Below, one piece after another: positions 21,123 through 30,604 of a DNA stretch of 64,000 nucleotides; positions within the stretch are counted from its first letter, which is position 1, and every line of letters starts with the position of its first letter. The stretch is from Timema cristinae. Its lineage: Eukaryota; Arthropoda; Insecta; Phasmatodea; Timematidae. The stretch spans positions 32,951,876-33,015,875 of the forward strand of contig JBCFYV010011135.1 in assembly GCA_039000515.1 (NCBI GenBank), read 5' to 3'. The translations under genes were made by a program, and so were the position numbers. The notes below the pieces were generated by a model. That model did no database searches and had not been told where the DNA came from. It was given only the letters and a program-made list of their open reading frames with translations.

Positions 21123-21464
21123 GATATTGTTTCATAATGTTTCAAGTGTGCTTATTTTTAATAATTTTTTTAATAAAAAATAAAAGCTATCAATGTTATT
21201 AAAAATTATTTAATATATATAATTTTATAATAAAAAATTATATAATATAAATACAATCATATCATAAAATATTTATTATATGATATATATATTATATATA
21301 CATAATATAAGTAAATATATGTTATACGCATAATATAGTTATATCTATCCTATATATATATAATATTGGTATATATATATTTAACATATAGCTATATATT
21401 TAAATATATTATATACAGTATATAAAACTAATATTATATTAATAAATAATATATCTAATAATAG
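21123..21464. repeat. TA-rich tract
   Basis: Almost entirely A and T, with many TATATA and ATATAATA words and overlapping small palindromes. Simple AT-rich DNA with no gene. Confidence 0.8.
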
Positions 21465-21513
21465 CTAATGTTTAGGTAATATAAATGGTCACTTTATATT
21501 GCCTAAACATTAG
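21465..21513. other. 21-bp-stem hairpin
   Basis: CTAATGTTTAGGTAATATAA pairs with the downstream reverse complement (one mismatch) around a 7-base loop TGGTCAC. No transposon ends were recognised around it. Confidence 0.8.
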
Positions 21514-22204
21514 TTTTTAAGGTTTCCTTAATTTGAATTCCCGCCAAAGCTTGCGATTTTTTTATCAGAGATTACTAAGAGTTGTACAATTTCCCATAAC
21601 TTTCCTCCTATTTTTTATGAAGTTAAAGCTATTCTGATTTCATAAATGGTTGATTTATAATTTATTTAATAGTACAAATGGACTTTATTAATTTTTTAAA
21701 TTCCATTTTCTCCATAAGAATACATTGTAGACTCTGACGTCATACCCCCACAATGGCATACTGCGAGTACTCATTATATCTAGGTTATTCTAAGTTAGCC
21801 TGTTTGCCCACTCTACCAGTCAGGTAAATCTCATTCTCTAATTCGGAACAAACATCAGATGGCTCCTTCAAGATAACACAGAACAGAGCTTTGGTGATTT
21901 CCAGACTGTAAAAAAGCTATTTTCTTTCACTGCTATTTCCTATTTGTTGGTTGTTCCACTGACACGTCTGGGTGTGTGGGTGTACGGGTGTGCAAGGAGA
22001 CGTGACGACTTGACCACACCCTGATTCTTCATGGTTGAAAGCAATCCTATTCCCCCACAACCCCCTCTTTTTTTATATTCCTTTGAAAATAGGTTTCAAA
22101 CAAATCTCTCCATTGTGTTGCGCGTATGTATACGGTCAACATGGTGCTATATTTTAAAACTTTACCCCGGAATTATATTAGTCCTGTGGCTTTATCTTTT
22201 AACT
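21514..22204. other. Unrecognised stretch
   Basis: Includes a GTGTGTGGGTGTACGGGTGT segment near 21970. An 80-codon frame at 22031-22273 runs into the dispersed repeat below and shows no domain. Confidence 0.4.
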
Positions 22205-22545
22205 CGCTTTGGTCGTTGGGGGCTACGCCCCAAAACCCCCGGTGAGTTTTCTTTACAAATGGATGTAAAATAATGTAATTCCAGAGCCGTTTTTTGACAG
22301 GTTTTTACCATTTAACCACAAGAGACCTCCAAAGAAAGGTCCGCACTGACTTTAATGTTTCTTCACAGTTTTAAATATTTTTTTCGGGGGTTTAATTTTT
22401 TTTTTTTTTTTTTTTAACTTTGAGGAATTTTCCCTTCGGTTACAAGCTAGAAACTATGTTTACCAAATTTCAGGTTTCTATCTCATCTGTGAGTGGGTAA
22501 ACATTAATGTCAGTGAGTGAGTCAGCCGCGTGGCTTTATATTGGT
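22205..22545 (+). repeat. Dispersed repeat R, copy 1
   Basis: Shared with 33574-33890 in order: CGTTGGGGGCTACGCCCC, TAATGTAATTCCAGAGCCGT, CCACAAGAGACCTCCAAAGA, TTTCTATCTCATCTG, AACATTAATGTCAGTGAGTG, then GTGGCTTTATA. The end, with its GTGAGTGAGTCAG and TTTATA, resembles retroelement 3' ends I know from invertebrates. The class is inference. Confidence 0.75.
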
Positions 22546-22758
22546 ATAATATTTTCAAGACTTGAGATAGATTTTAATTAAGTTCATTTGACAATAAAAA
22601 AAATTACCTCACAATTTTAACAAACAGTGTATAATTATTATAAGCTAATAATAGTGATTCAATGATTTTAAATCATTAAATATTCAAGAGCTCTAAAGGC
22701 TCAAACATATTTTATGATTTTTACGTTCCATTGTTAAGGTAAATTAATTAATGTTTGA

Positions 22759-23010
22759 CCCACTTTGGTGGCCGCATTGTCTAAGGCGCTACTCTCGCAG
22801 TAGACTAGACAACCGATGGCGGTGAGATTGAGGTTCGAAACTCGGTCGGGTGTACTCAAGGTGGGTTTTTTTTTGAAATTGTTTTATACTCTCCCTTCAT
22901 GTAAATACGGGTGCATATCGTCTAAATGTAACCTTTCTAATCCCTAAAACCTTTATTGTAATAATTAATACATAAGCCTTTATCCCGAGCAGGTAATAAG
23001 ACGTGGTTTT
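22759..23010 (+). mobile_element. SINE-B copy
   Basis: Head CCCACTTTGGTGGCCGCATT, CGCTACTCTCGCAGTAGACT, B box GAGGTTCGAAACTC, tail CCGAGCAGGTAATAAGACGT. Confidence 0.88.
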
Positions 23011-23037
23011 GGCAAAAATAAATATGTACTGTTCTTT

Positions 23038-23140
23038 TTTATTCCATAATGGTACCAAGCAAGGTAGCAGTCTTACCTTGACATATTACACTATGGCCCT
23101 TAATATAAACTACACCACAGTGGAATAAGTCAAGGTAATC
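23038..23140 (+). repeat. 72-bp hairpin-containing repeat, single copy
   Basis: AAGCAAGGTAGCAGTCTTAC, CTTGACATATTACACTATGG, then CACCACAGTGGAA. It is shared with 26118-26287 and 42248-42313. The unit has two nested inverted pairs, TACCTTG/CAAGGTA and CACTATGG/CCATAGTG (the latter worn here). Confidence 0.75.
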
Positions 23141-23690
23141 TTTCTAACTTTCATGGTAACAAAGTGTACGTATGATATACCTCCACTTGGATGTTGTCTA
23201 TCATTGATTTATTCTTAGGATCACCCCCCGCCCCCCAAAACTCACCCCCCCCCCCTTCTGTTATCGTCAAGTCACTACGCGTTATGTTTGTTTACGTGGA
23301 CGTGTGTGAGTATGTGAGAGTGTGTCTAGTAGTTTGTGATACTTCTCTTTCAAAACAGAGAAATCTCTTTCAAAGTTTATATATATATATACACATCTTT
23401 TTTGTTGCATGTGTATAAGGAAGGGGATGTTTATTATAGATTACAGAAGGCCTTGGTTTATACAGGATGCCGAGAAAATGTCAGTTCTCAGAATTTATGG
23501 AAAGAAAACGGAGAGGGGTGAGAAGTTTAGGGGTGAAATGTCAGGTGTTTATTTTTTATGTTACAACTGACACGAGACGCTTGTTAACCTAGGGTGTGTT
23601 ATTTGGACGATAGTTTAGAACTCGTGGGGTAGCCAAATAGCCCTGTGCTGGGAGACACGAAAGTTGGTAGAACAAAAAAATAATTATTCT
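23141..23690. other. Unrecognised, C tract and TATATA
   Basis: A C run at about 23247-23255 and a (TA)n near 23380. Short open frames here lack any motif. Confidence 0.4.
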
Positions 23691-23960
23691 CTTAAAATTG
23701 TCTCTTTCCTTCAAGTTTTTCTTTACATATGTTTCTCTCGAGGTTTTCTTTCAAGGTTTTTATATTTCTCTTTCTCTATCAAAGTTTTTTTTCCATGTTT
23801 TTTTTTCTTTCGACATTTTCTATCTCTCATTCTCTTTTAAAGTTTCTTCTATGTTTTCTCTTTCTTTTATTTCAAGGTTTTCTTCCATGTCTTTATCTTT
23901 CACTGTTTTTTACTATATCTCTTTAAGGTTTTTTTCTATCTCTATTTAAAGTATTTCCTT
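23690..23960 (+). repeat. Pyrimidine-rich imperfect minisatellite
   Basis: Irregular repeats of TTTCTCTTTCAAGGTTTTTC-like words of about 25-30 bp. The Phe/Ser-rich open frames are a by-product. Confidence 0.75.
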
Positions 23961-24355
23961 TTGCTTCCTTACATCCCGAGCATTATTTATTTTATTCCCC
24001 CTCTCAGTCCTTTTTGTTTCAAAGTAGTAAAGAGTTGAGAATTATAGAGAATAGAGATGCTTGAATCCTGTCTGGCTTGTCCCCTGGATAGTATGTGACC
24101 CATCCTACACAAGAGTGAAGATAGTTGCTCCCTCAAAGTCCCAATGACAATGGAAGAGCTAGTAAGCTATCAACGAACGGATGGCTCAAAGAACGAGGAC
24201 AAGACACGATTTGTTCCAGGAGATACTCGGCAAAGGAAGGCGCGGTGAGGTGGGGGGTTGAAGCTCTAAAAGTATTCGCAGAGGTGTTTAGAACGTTCCT
24301 GGGACACGAACATTTCTTTAACAAAAGGTCATTGACACAGCTCACCTACCTGTGA
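23961..24355. other. Unrecognised stretch with overlapping small open frames
   Basis: Frames of 76 codons (+, 24125-24355) and 70 codons (-, 24133-24345) overlap almost completely. The composition looks less AT-rich than the surroundings, but I recognise no domain and cannot say either is a gene. Confidence 0.35.
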
Positions 24356-24660
24356 TAGGGCCCCATGGTGTAGAGGGGGTCAATGCACTCTGGCTACGAG
24401 TCTATAGATTCCCGGGTTTGATTTCAGGCTAGCACCATGGGTATTTTTCTTTTAAGAGGAATGATCCTAACTGTCACGAGGGTTTGGTAAATTAGGTTTA
24501 AGTTAGGTTAGGTTAGGTTAGGTTAAGACTCACCCCGGCTCCACAACTTCATATTCACTACATTAACACATCATCCCATCGTGGGTACGACGTGTAGACA
24601 ACCTCCAAGGTGTACCCTGGGCAACGCTCTGTGCCACAAGAGTATATAATAATAGTCTAA
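24356..24660 (+). mobile_element. tRNA-derived SINE of another family
   Basis: The tRNA-like head runs from GGGCCCCATGGTGTAGAGGG to the B-box-like GGGTTTGATTTC near 24417. A body with AACACATCATCCCATCGTGG and CAACGCTCTGTGCCACAAGA follows, and a short AATAATAG-like tail. It carries a (TTAGG)4 run inside. Single copy in this window. Confidence 0.55.
24503..24524 (+). repeat. (TTAGG)4
   Basis: Four TTAGG units, followed by TTAAG. TTAGG is the common arthropod telomere repeat, but this run is short and internal. Confidence 0.8.
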
Positions 24661-24740
24661 ATAGAGGTGGTCGAACCTGGATGTCATATACACACCGGTC
24701 ATACGATAGAACTCGCATTAAACGTCGCTAACCAGTGACG

Positions 24741-24964
24741 TACAGTAGCCCCATGGCTTCTTTGGTGCTGATTGACAGCTCACAGCTGACGTCTGACAGT
24801 CAACATTTAGGTATATACCTAAATTTTGACTCTCAGAATCGACAGCTGACAAACATGTTTTTTGCAGATCAAGTGGATCGGCGTAGGGATACATAATTTG
24901 GTCTGGTAACTTTTCAAAGCTTTTAGCTGTCAGTCTGCACCAAAGAAGCCATGTGGCTACTGAA
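24741..24964. mobile_element. CAGTAGCC MITE, copy 1
   Basis: The ends are CAGTAGCCCCATGGCTTCTT (24743) and the inverted CAAAGAAGCCATGTGGCTAC TG (to 24962). Inside are GACAGCTCACAGCTGACGTC and the palindrome AGGTATATACCT. It is ~220 bp with no coding capacity. A TA lies before the left end and AA after the right, so a TA target duplication is plausible but worn here. Confidence 0.88.
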
Positions 24965-25109
24965 GTTCATAAGAATCACTCGGGCAGCACCGAATTATTA
25001 CTATACGAGGTTTCTTTAACACACTATTTCTTCACGAAAATAAGGAAACATTTTAATTTAAATGTTACTGTGTTCATCATTACACCATTAGCGTAATTAA
25101 AACGCGTTT

Positions 25110-25330
25110 AATCCGCTTCACAGGTCAAATAGGCTAAGGCGTCGTTCTCGCAATAAGCTGGACTGCCGTTTATAGAGAGATCGGGGTTTACTCCGGGTCA
25201 TGTGTACTAATGGTGGTACAAAACAAATACAGGTACAGTCACTTTAAATTCAACCTTCCTTATTCCTAAAACATTAGAGTAGTTTAATACATAGATGTAC
25301 AACCAGAACTGGTGGTAAGACGCATGGGGA
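25110..25330 (+). mobile_element. SINE-B copy, diverged
   Basis: CAAATAGGCTAAGGCGTCGT, GGGTTTACTCCGGGTC in the B-box position, CACTTTAAATTCAACCTTCC, and the tail GGTGGTAAGACGCATGG. Confidence 0.75.
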
Positions 25331-25344
25331 GAAATAAACCCAAA

Positions 25345-25546
25345 ATAGAAACTGTCTGTCTGTCTGTACTTACGGGCTAGAGCTGGAACTATTTTATAGT
25401 TGGGCTGAAACTTGGTATCTAGGTCCCCTTGAGGGGTATTTTGGAAATAAATATCAAACCCTAAAATTAAGAGAAGTTTACTGACTGGCAAAGAGAGAAA
25501 AACTTGAATTTTTCTTATAATTAACTTAAAAGATTTTGATTCAATT

Positions 25547-25600
<54 letters not shown>

Positions 25601-25760
25601 ACTGTTTATTACTATGAAACAGATGGGAACTCTCATTTTGAATTTTAGGGTACTTTACACTGGTGAAATTTTCCAATTTTCATAATTTCTCCGCAAATAT
25701 TAGATATATGAAATAACTTATCCTTTTAAAGTTGTAGTAATACTAAAAATAAACATCTTT
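25345..25760 (+). repeat. Dispersed repeat D, longer copy, with (TA)n
   Basis: ACTGTCTGTCTGTCTGTACT, GGGCTAGAGCTGGAACTATT, CCTTGAGGGGTATTTTGGAA and AACCCTAAAATTAAGAG, then a (TA)n tract at about 25550-25596. The same word order occurs at 28545, 42045, and inverted at 59700 and 61735. Confidence 0.65.
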
Positions 25761-25800
25761 TATTTGAAATATAATTTTATAAAACCAATAAATTTCTTAG

Positions 25801-26097
25801 TTATAAGTTGTTTTTACTACCGATCTTCCTACATACGAGGGTTTGAAGTAGGGTAAAAAGACTGAATGCTACTGTCAAGGGTGTGAAATCAAAAAGTAGA
25901 GAAGTGTGAGCTTTATATTCAAAGCCACGTCTTTCATCAGTCATTTCGTCAGTCTTAGGTTCTTCTGTGCTCTTCTTGAGACGAGTGTAGTGGTTTGAGG
26001 GGAAATTACGAAGGAGGGGGAGACAGGAAGACAGACAGACAGACAGACAGATATATTCTTGTCGTCCACAAACTGATTTACAAAGAAAGAGATTCAA
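25801..26097 (-). other. 98-codon open frame, uncertain
   Basis: This frame contains KSTEEPKTDEMTDERRGFEY and is not part of an array or SINE that I recognise. It includes a GACA microsatellite (LSVCLS). I know no family for it. It could be a chance frame or a retroelement remnant, and no promoter or splice evidence supports a gene. Confidence 0.2.
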
Positions 26098-26117
26098 ATA
26101 GGTCTTGTGTACACCTC

Positions 26118-26287
26118 ATTTACCATGAACTGTAGCAGTCTTACCTTGAATATTACACTATGGCCCTATCTTATAAACCACACATAGTGGAACCAAGCAA
26201 GGTAGCAGTCTTACCTTGACTGATTAAAGCTATGACCCTATCTTATAAGCTACACCATAGTGGAACTAAGCAAGGTAGCAGCAATAA
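26118..26287 (+). repeat. 72-bp hairpin-containing repeat, two copies
   Basis: Two tandem copies of the unit seen at 23038 and 42248: GCAGTCTTACCTTGACTGAT, CTATCTTATAAGCTACACCA, AGTGGAACTAAGCAAGG. The inverted pairs CTATGG/CCATAG and TACCTTG/CAAGGTA are visible. Confidence 0.8.
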
Positions 26288-26590
26288 AATATTAATAATA
26301 ATATTAATCTTTGATAAACTCTAATGTTCTTTACCATTCTTGTCTAATTCCTGAGCTCTGAATCATTTTCTACCCTCACCCCCTACCAACTACTTTCTAA
26401 ACAACCCCTATAAATCCCCCTATACATCTCCACCCCCTCCCTTCGGGTAGATAAATGAAAAGCGGACGCACTGTGCTATGTAAATAGAAGCCAGACCTTT
26501 TTTTTTATAAATCAAAGTCCCTGAACCCCCTTCTTTCTAAATCTAAAGGTTTAATAAGTACCCTCTATAATCACTTTAAGAGGGTTTTAA
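26288..26590. other. Unrecognised AT- and C-rich stretch
   Basis: No repeat or coding signal supported. Confidence 0.4.
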
Positions 26591-26640
26591 CTCAGGAATG
26601 TCCATCTCATGGCCAGCGGGACACATGTGGCCCTATATCC
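26591..26640. mobile_element. hAT-like MITE terminal fragment
   Basis: CAGGAATGTCCATCTCATGG then CCAGCGGGACACATGTGGCC resembles the known hAT-type end pattern (caggggtggccaa...ggcccgcgggcca). The partner end was not located. Confidence 0.4.
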
Positions 26641-26954
26641 ATGATACCCCTTGGACCTTATGATTAATGACGTGTCCTACCTGTTGACAGGTCCAGATAG
26701 GATTTTACATGTTTAACCAACTCACGTTTAACCAACAAATCTTAAAAAAAGATATAACGTAGAAACAAAAACCATAAATTGTTAAATAATTCTAAAATAG
26801 TACTACAATATCACATAATTATTATTTGTATCTATATGTAGTTTTTTTTTTAATAGAATCATCTAGAACTCGTGATATTTTGGCGTAGTCACTAAAATGT
26901 CATGTAGGGCCTCAAAAAAGAACGAACAAAGTCTGTTAATGATAGGTTTTTTTT

Positions 26955-27703
26955 TTAAAAAATTGGATGACAGTTCGAAAATCATATATTTAAGTTTTGG
27001 GTTGCCCAATAATTGTAAAAGATCACGTTTTGTTATAAACGTTAAACTTTTTTAATTACCTGATATATTTTACGTTTAAAATAACGTCAACTTAAGTTTT
27101 CTCATACTATTTCATTACTACTAATAATTTATTTTTATCCAACTCGAAACAATATTTCAAACATAATTAAAAGTACTTATTTTTCGTTTTGTAACGTTAT
27201 TGATTTTGTGTAATATAGTGCACACATAAATATATTTTAATACAGGCATCGTATTTGCTTGGAAAAGAGAAAAATTTTGTCTTTTTTTATGTATACAATA
27301 AATGATTTTATGATTATTTTATCGTATTTTGAAATATTTAACTGAATAGAATATTTATATCCACTATGTGTGTGCATTATTGTAAAAAACTTGTTCTTGT
27401 CATGTTCAATCACATGGTTTACACTCGCCAGTCGCCATTTTGAAGCTATTTTCTTTAGATCTTTTGTGAAAGTGCTGTGAATATTACTTCTTTTAAAGTG
27501 AAATAAAACAATAAATAAGCTTTGTGTGGACCTCAAATAAATATATAAATAATATTGTCCTAAATTACTGTGGTTAATTATCACATTAAATATATTACCA
27601 TCTGTGTTCATTACAGTTATCCAAAGTGACAGGTGTCAAATGTTGGCGTAAGGATATATTAGAAACTATTTTAGTAACTTTTTGATCTGTCATCCAAGTA
27701 AAC
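26955..27703 (-). mobile_element. TIR element copy 2, uninterrupted
   Basis: The ends are TTGGATGACAGTTCGAAAAT and the inverted GATCTGTCATCCAAGTAAAC. It is ~745 bp, the reverse complement of the split copy at 7424-9363. It includes a 124-codon reverse frame (27237-27611), but the same frame is broken by several stops in copy 1. There is no transposase signature, so it is a non-autonomous DNA transposon of unassigned superfamily. Confidence 0.72.
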
Positions 27704-27837
27704 ATGGGTCATGAATGAATTTAGAGATGAGTTGAACATTTAGCAAAACAGCTTGCGCCGATGGGACTTAATAAAATCTCGTGATTGGTTTTTAGAGCTT
27801 GTCACATGACCACGTCTGAACTGCCCGCGTCTCTCTA

Positions 27838-28125
27838 ATCCAAGCAAGGTCCGCTCTGCTGCCAGGGCACCATAACAAACCAGGAGGTGTACAAGATACC
27901 TCCTGGTCCGTTAGATACTCACACCACCCGTGTCTACGAATACAAGCAAGCCCGCTCGCTGCCAGGACATCAAAAACTCAGGAGGTGTACAAGATACCTC
28001 CTGGTCCGTTAGATACTCACACCACCCGTGTCTAGAATACAAGCAACCACCGCTCGGCTGCCAGGGCATCATAACAAACCAGGAGGTGTACGATAGATAT
28101 ACCTCCTGGTCCGTTAGTTACACAT
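27838..28125 (+). repeat. 101-bp tandem array, locus 1
   Basis: About three copies with AGGAGGTGTACAAGATACCT and TCCGCTCTGCTGCCAGG, the same unit as at 35016-36042. Copies have small indels. Confidence 0.9.
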
Positions 28126-28544
28126 ACAGTTAAGAGCATCAAAGTTCCCTCCGTGCTGGAAGACTGTATAGTTTGTTCTAGAGATCATGTGGGGAAGCTT
28201 CAATCCAATCAAGAAGACAGACTGGTCCGAGGGTCGTTGGGAAGAACACGGGGAGAGGGGAGGTAAGGCTTCCGGCCTCTTGAGATGAGTAAAACAGAGA
28301 GAAGAGTGAAGGAAGAAGACACGTGCCAGCCTCTATGAAGCTTACAAATCATGCCACGTAAAAACGAGGCGTTGTTTTAGTACTACTGAACTAAACACGG
28401 TTGTTCGGGATACGGGGGTAGATTTAAGGGAAAATAACCGTCAATCTTTAATTTGATTGACTGATTTATTTTTTTTACTTTCATTTGAACCCTCGGTGAG
28501 AGAAGTATTGTGATCGTAAAAAAATATATTAAATTTGGGTTTTG
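28126..28544. other. Unrecognised stretch
   Basis: No coding motif or shared repeat recognised. Confidence 0.4.
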
Positions 28545-28915
28545 ATAAATGTCTAGGTTACATGATCCCCGGTTACCGAAAAAGTTGGTTTCACTATTCC
28601 GTCTGTACCTCGGCCTGGATCCGAAATTATTTTATCGATTATAATAAAACTTGGTATTTAAGGTTTTCTAAGGTCCTCCCAAAGGAATTTTTTTGGAATT
28701 AGACCTATAACACTAAAACTATGGGGAATGTACTAAAGAACAATAATATATTAAATCGATTTTCTTGAAATCTTCTCTAATGATTTTAATCACATTTGGT
28801 GTTTATTACCTAGTACTCTTTAACATTACAAAATAATAAAAAAATATAGCAATTCTCATTTTCCCAATGAAAATGAATTAGAGGGTACTTTACAAAAGCA
28901 GAAATTTACAGTTTT
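28545..28915 (+). repeat. Dispersed repeat D copy
   Basis: AATGTCTAGGTTACATGATC, then TCTGTACCTCGGCCTGGATC, AAACTTGGTATTTAAGGTTT and GAGGGTACTTTACAAAAGCA. Interrupted or bounded at its end by SINE-A. Confidence 0.6.
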
Positions 28916-28917
28916 GA

Positions 28918-29142
28918 TGGTGACCTGGTGGTCTAGGGGGATAAGGTGTCTAACTTCTGTCCTGGGGTCCGGTGTTCAATCCTCGGTCCCGGCACAGATT
29001 TATCGATTACCAAACCCTTCCTTCACCTCTGACAAGACATCAACTTGTGAATGTGTGGAATGCCAGGCCTCCCCGTGGTTCGGATCCCACGTTAAACTGT
29101 AGGTCCTCCATTTCATCTCACAATCACCCTACCACTACTTGA
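28918..29142 (+). mobile_element. SINE-A copy, 3' end missing
   Basis: Head GTGACCTGGTGGTCTAGGGG, B-box-like GTGTTCAATCC, and the body through CAATCACCCTACCACTAC. It stops before the GGGTAGTAAGACG tail. Retroposition normally loses the 5' end, so a later deletion is likely. Confidence 0.88.
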
Positions 29143-29489
29143 TTTAGTCGTGGAACACGTGACCACCGCGGTTTAGCTCAAGTTAGTAACTAGTGGACAA
29201 CATACGTTTTGTAACCGGGTTACCCGGTTCGATGTAGTCAAATGACAGATGAAAGCTAACCAGTTCTTCACATCATCTCGAAACCTATTGACAGTGTTTG
29301 AGGGTGGTATAGTCCCTGCCCGTTTTTTAGGAACCTAGTCATTACCCCTTTATCTTTGGGTAGACGAAGTTCAAAGTCTCCCCTCCCATCCCCCCATCAC
29401 TTCTTGACTATTTCCGCCGCTCAGGAAGTGTCGGATGCGAGCGAGTCATTTCAGAATATTAAACAGCGGGTACGAAGCCTGACGTTACA
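29143..29489. other. Unrecognised stretch
   Basis: No repeat or coding signal supported. Confidence 0.4.
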
Positions 29490-29745
29490 CTAGAGTCCGA
29501 TGTTCGTAGGAAGAACCTTATCTGACAACTAGAACAGTTACTATAGTCCAATGTTCATAGGAAGAACCTTATCTGACAACTAAAACAGTTACACAGTAAG
29601 TCATATGTATCTATAAGGTAAGAACCTTATTGACTAGACATTATAGTCAATTTCATAGAGAACTTTACACTAGAACAGTCTCAGTCCAATGTTCATAGGA
29701 AGAACCTTATCTGACAGCTAGAACAGTTACTACAGTCCAATGTTA
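29490..29745 (-). repeat. 51-bp array, locus 2, inverted and degraded
   Basis: GTCCAATGTTCATAGGAAGA followed by ACCTTATCTGACAACTAGAA, about five copies. The copies at 29590-29680 contain many small losses. Confidence 0.88.
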
Positions 29746-29799
29746 ATAGCATCAAAAGTGAGTGGTAAAATGCCCCTAATTTAAATATTCTCGTTGTAG

Positions 29800-30017
29800 T
29801 AGTATTATTATTATTAGGTGTTTTGTCTTACAACAGGTCTATTCCTTTTGACAGTGAGCTTAGACCAACAATACGTCCCCACCCTCTCCTCCTCCATAGC
29901 TCCTCTTTCCCTCAACCTTTCCTTCCATGACGTCATACAGAAGACAGTTCCTCCTAAGGATGTGTCCATACAGTTTGCTTTGTACCGAAGAATCACATCC
30001 AAAATAGTTCTCTTCTC
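29800..30017 (-). pseudogene. LINE RT C-terminus and 3' end, copy 2
   Basis: On the minus strand the frame reads TNKQVLRRVGEKRTILDVIL, then RYKANCMDTSLGGTVFCMTS and KLTVKRNRPVVRQNT, and ends in AATAATAATA. VLRRVGEKRTxLDxIxRRKxN...LRRNCLLxDV is a well-known segment of arthropod-type LINE RTs. An internal deletion removed the DR-x-x-W part kept in copy 1. It shows what the RT looks like on the downstream side of the array. Confidence 0.78.
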
Positions 30018-30466
30018 ACCCACTCTTCTTAGGACTTGTTTATTTGTCCCCCTGTTTGTCACCTGATCTTCTCACCACTCTTCTCAGTACTTGTTCAATT
30101 GTCCCCCTGTTTGTCTACCTGATCTTCTCACCACTTTTTAGGACTTGTTCATATTGTCCCCCTGTCTGTCCACATGATCTTCTCACCCACTCTTCTTAGT
30201 ACTTGTTCAATTGTCCCCCTGTCTGTCCACCTGATATTCTCACCACTTTTCTAGGACTTGTTCATTTGTCCCCCTGTCTGTCCACATGATCTTCTCACCA
30301 CTCTTCTTAGTACGTGTTCATTTGTCCCCCTGTCTGTCCACCTGATCTTCTCACCACTCTTCTTAGGACTTGTTCACTTGTCCCCCTGTCTGTCCACCTG
30401 ATCTTCTCACCACTCTTCTTAGGACTTGTTCACTTGTCCCCCTGTCTGTCCACCTGATCTTCTCAA
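30018..30466 (-). repeat. 57-bp array derived from LINE RT codons, locus 2
   Basis: About eight copies of CACCACTCTTCTTAGTACTT-type units (minus strand VLRRVGEKIR...TDRGTNEQ). It sits in order between the upstream RT piece (30467-30604) and the downstream piece (29800-30017), so the array is inside the LINE coding region. Confidence 0.9.
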
Positions 30467-30604
30467 GTCTTCCAAGTACCACATTCTAAAGCTCTCTAGT
30501 ATTTCTTTTCCAACTTTCTGAGATTAAAATTCTCTGCTCCAAAGGTAGCATTTCATAAGTTTCTTCCTCAATTTCACTTTCAACTTGCTATTCACAGTAA
30601 CAGA
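30467..30604 (-). pseudogene. LINE RT segment upstream of the array, copy 2
   Basis: Minus-strand translation, allowing frame changes, gives KLKVKLRKKLMKCYLWSREF, then ESFRMWYLEDLRRSGGQTG. LRKxLxKCYxWS and LExFxMWxxR are consecutive RT/thumb-region motifs of LINEs, just before the VLRRVGEK motif. The conserved YGxETW part is lost. Upstream it is replaced by the 80-bp array. Confidence 0.65.

Noticed and set aside
27237..27611. A 124-codon minus-strand gene
   Set aside because: It lies inside a TIR element whose other copy (7424-8075) has several stops in the same frame.
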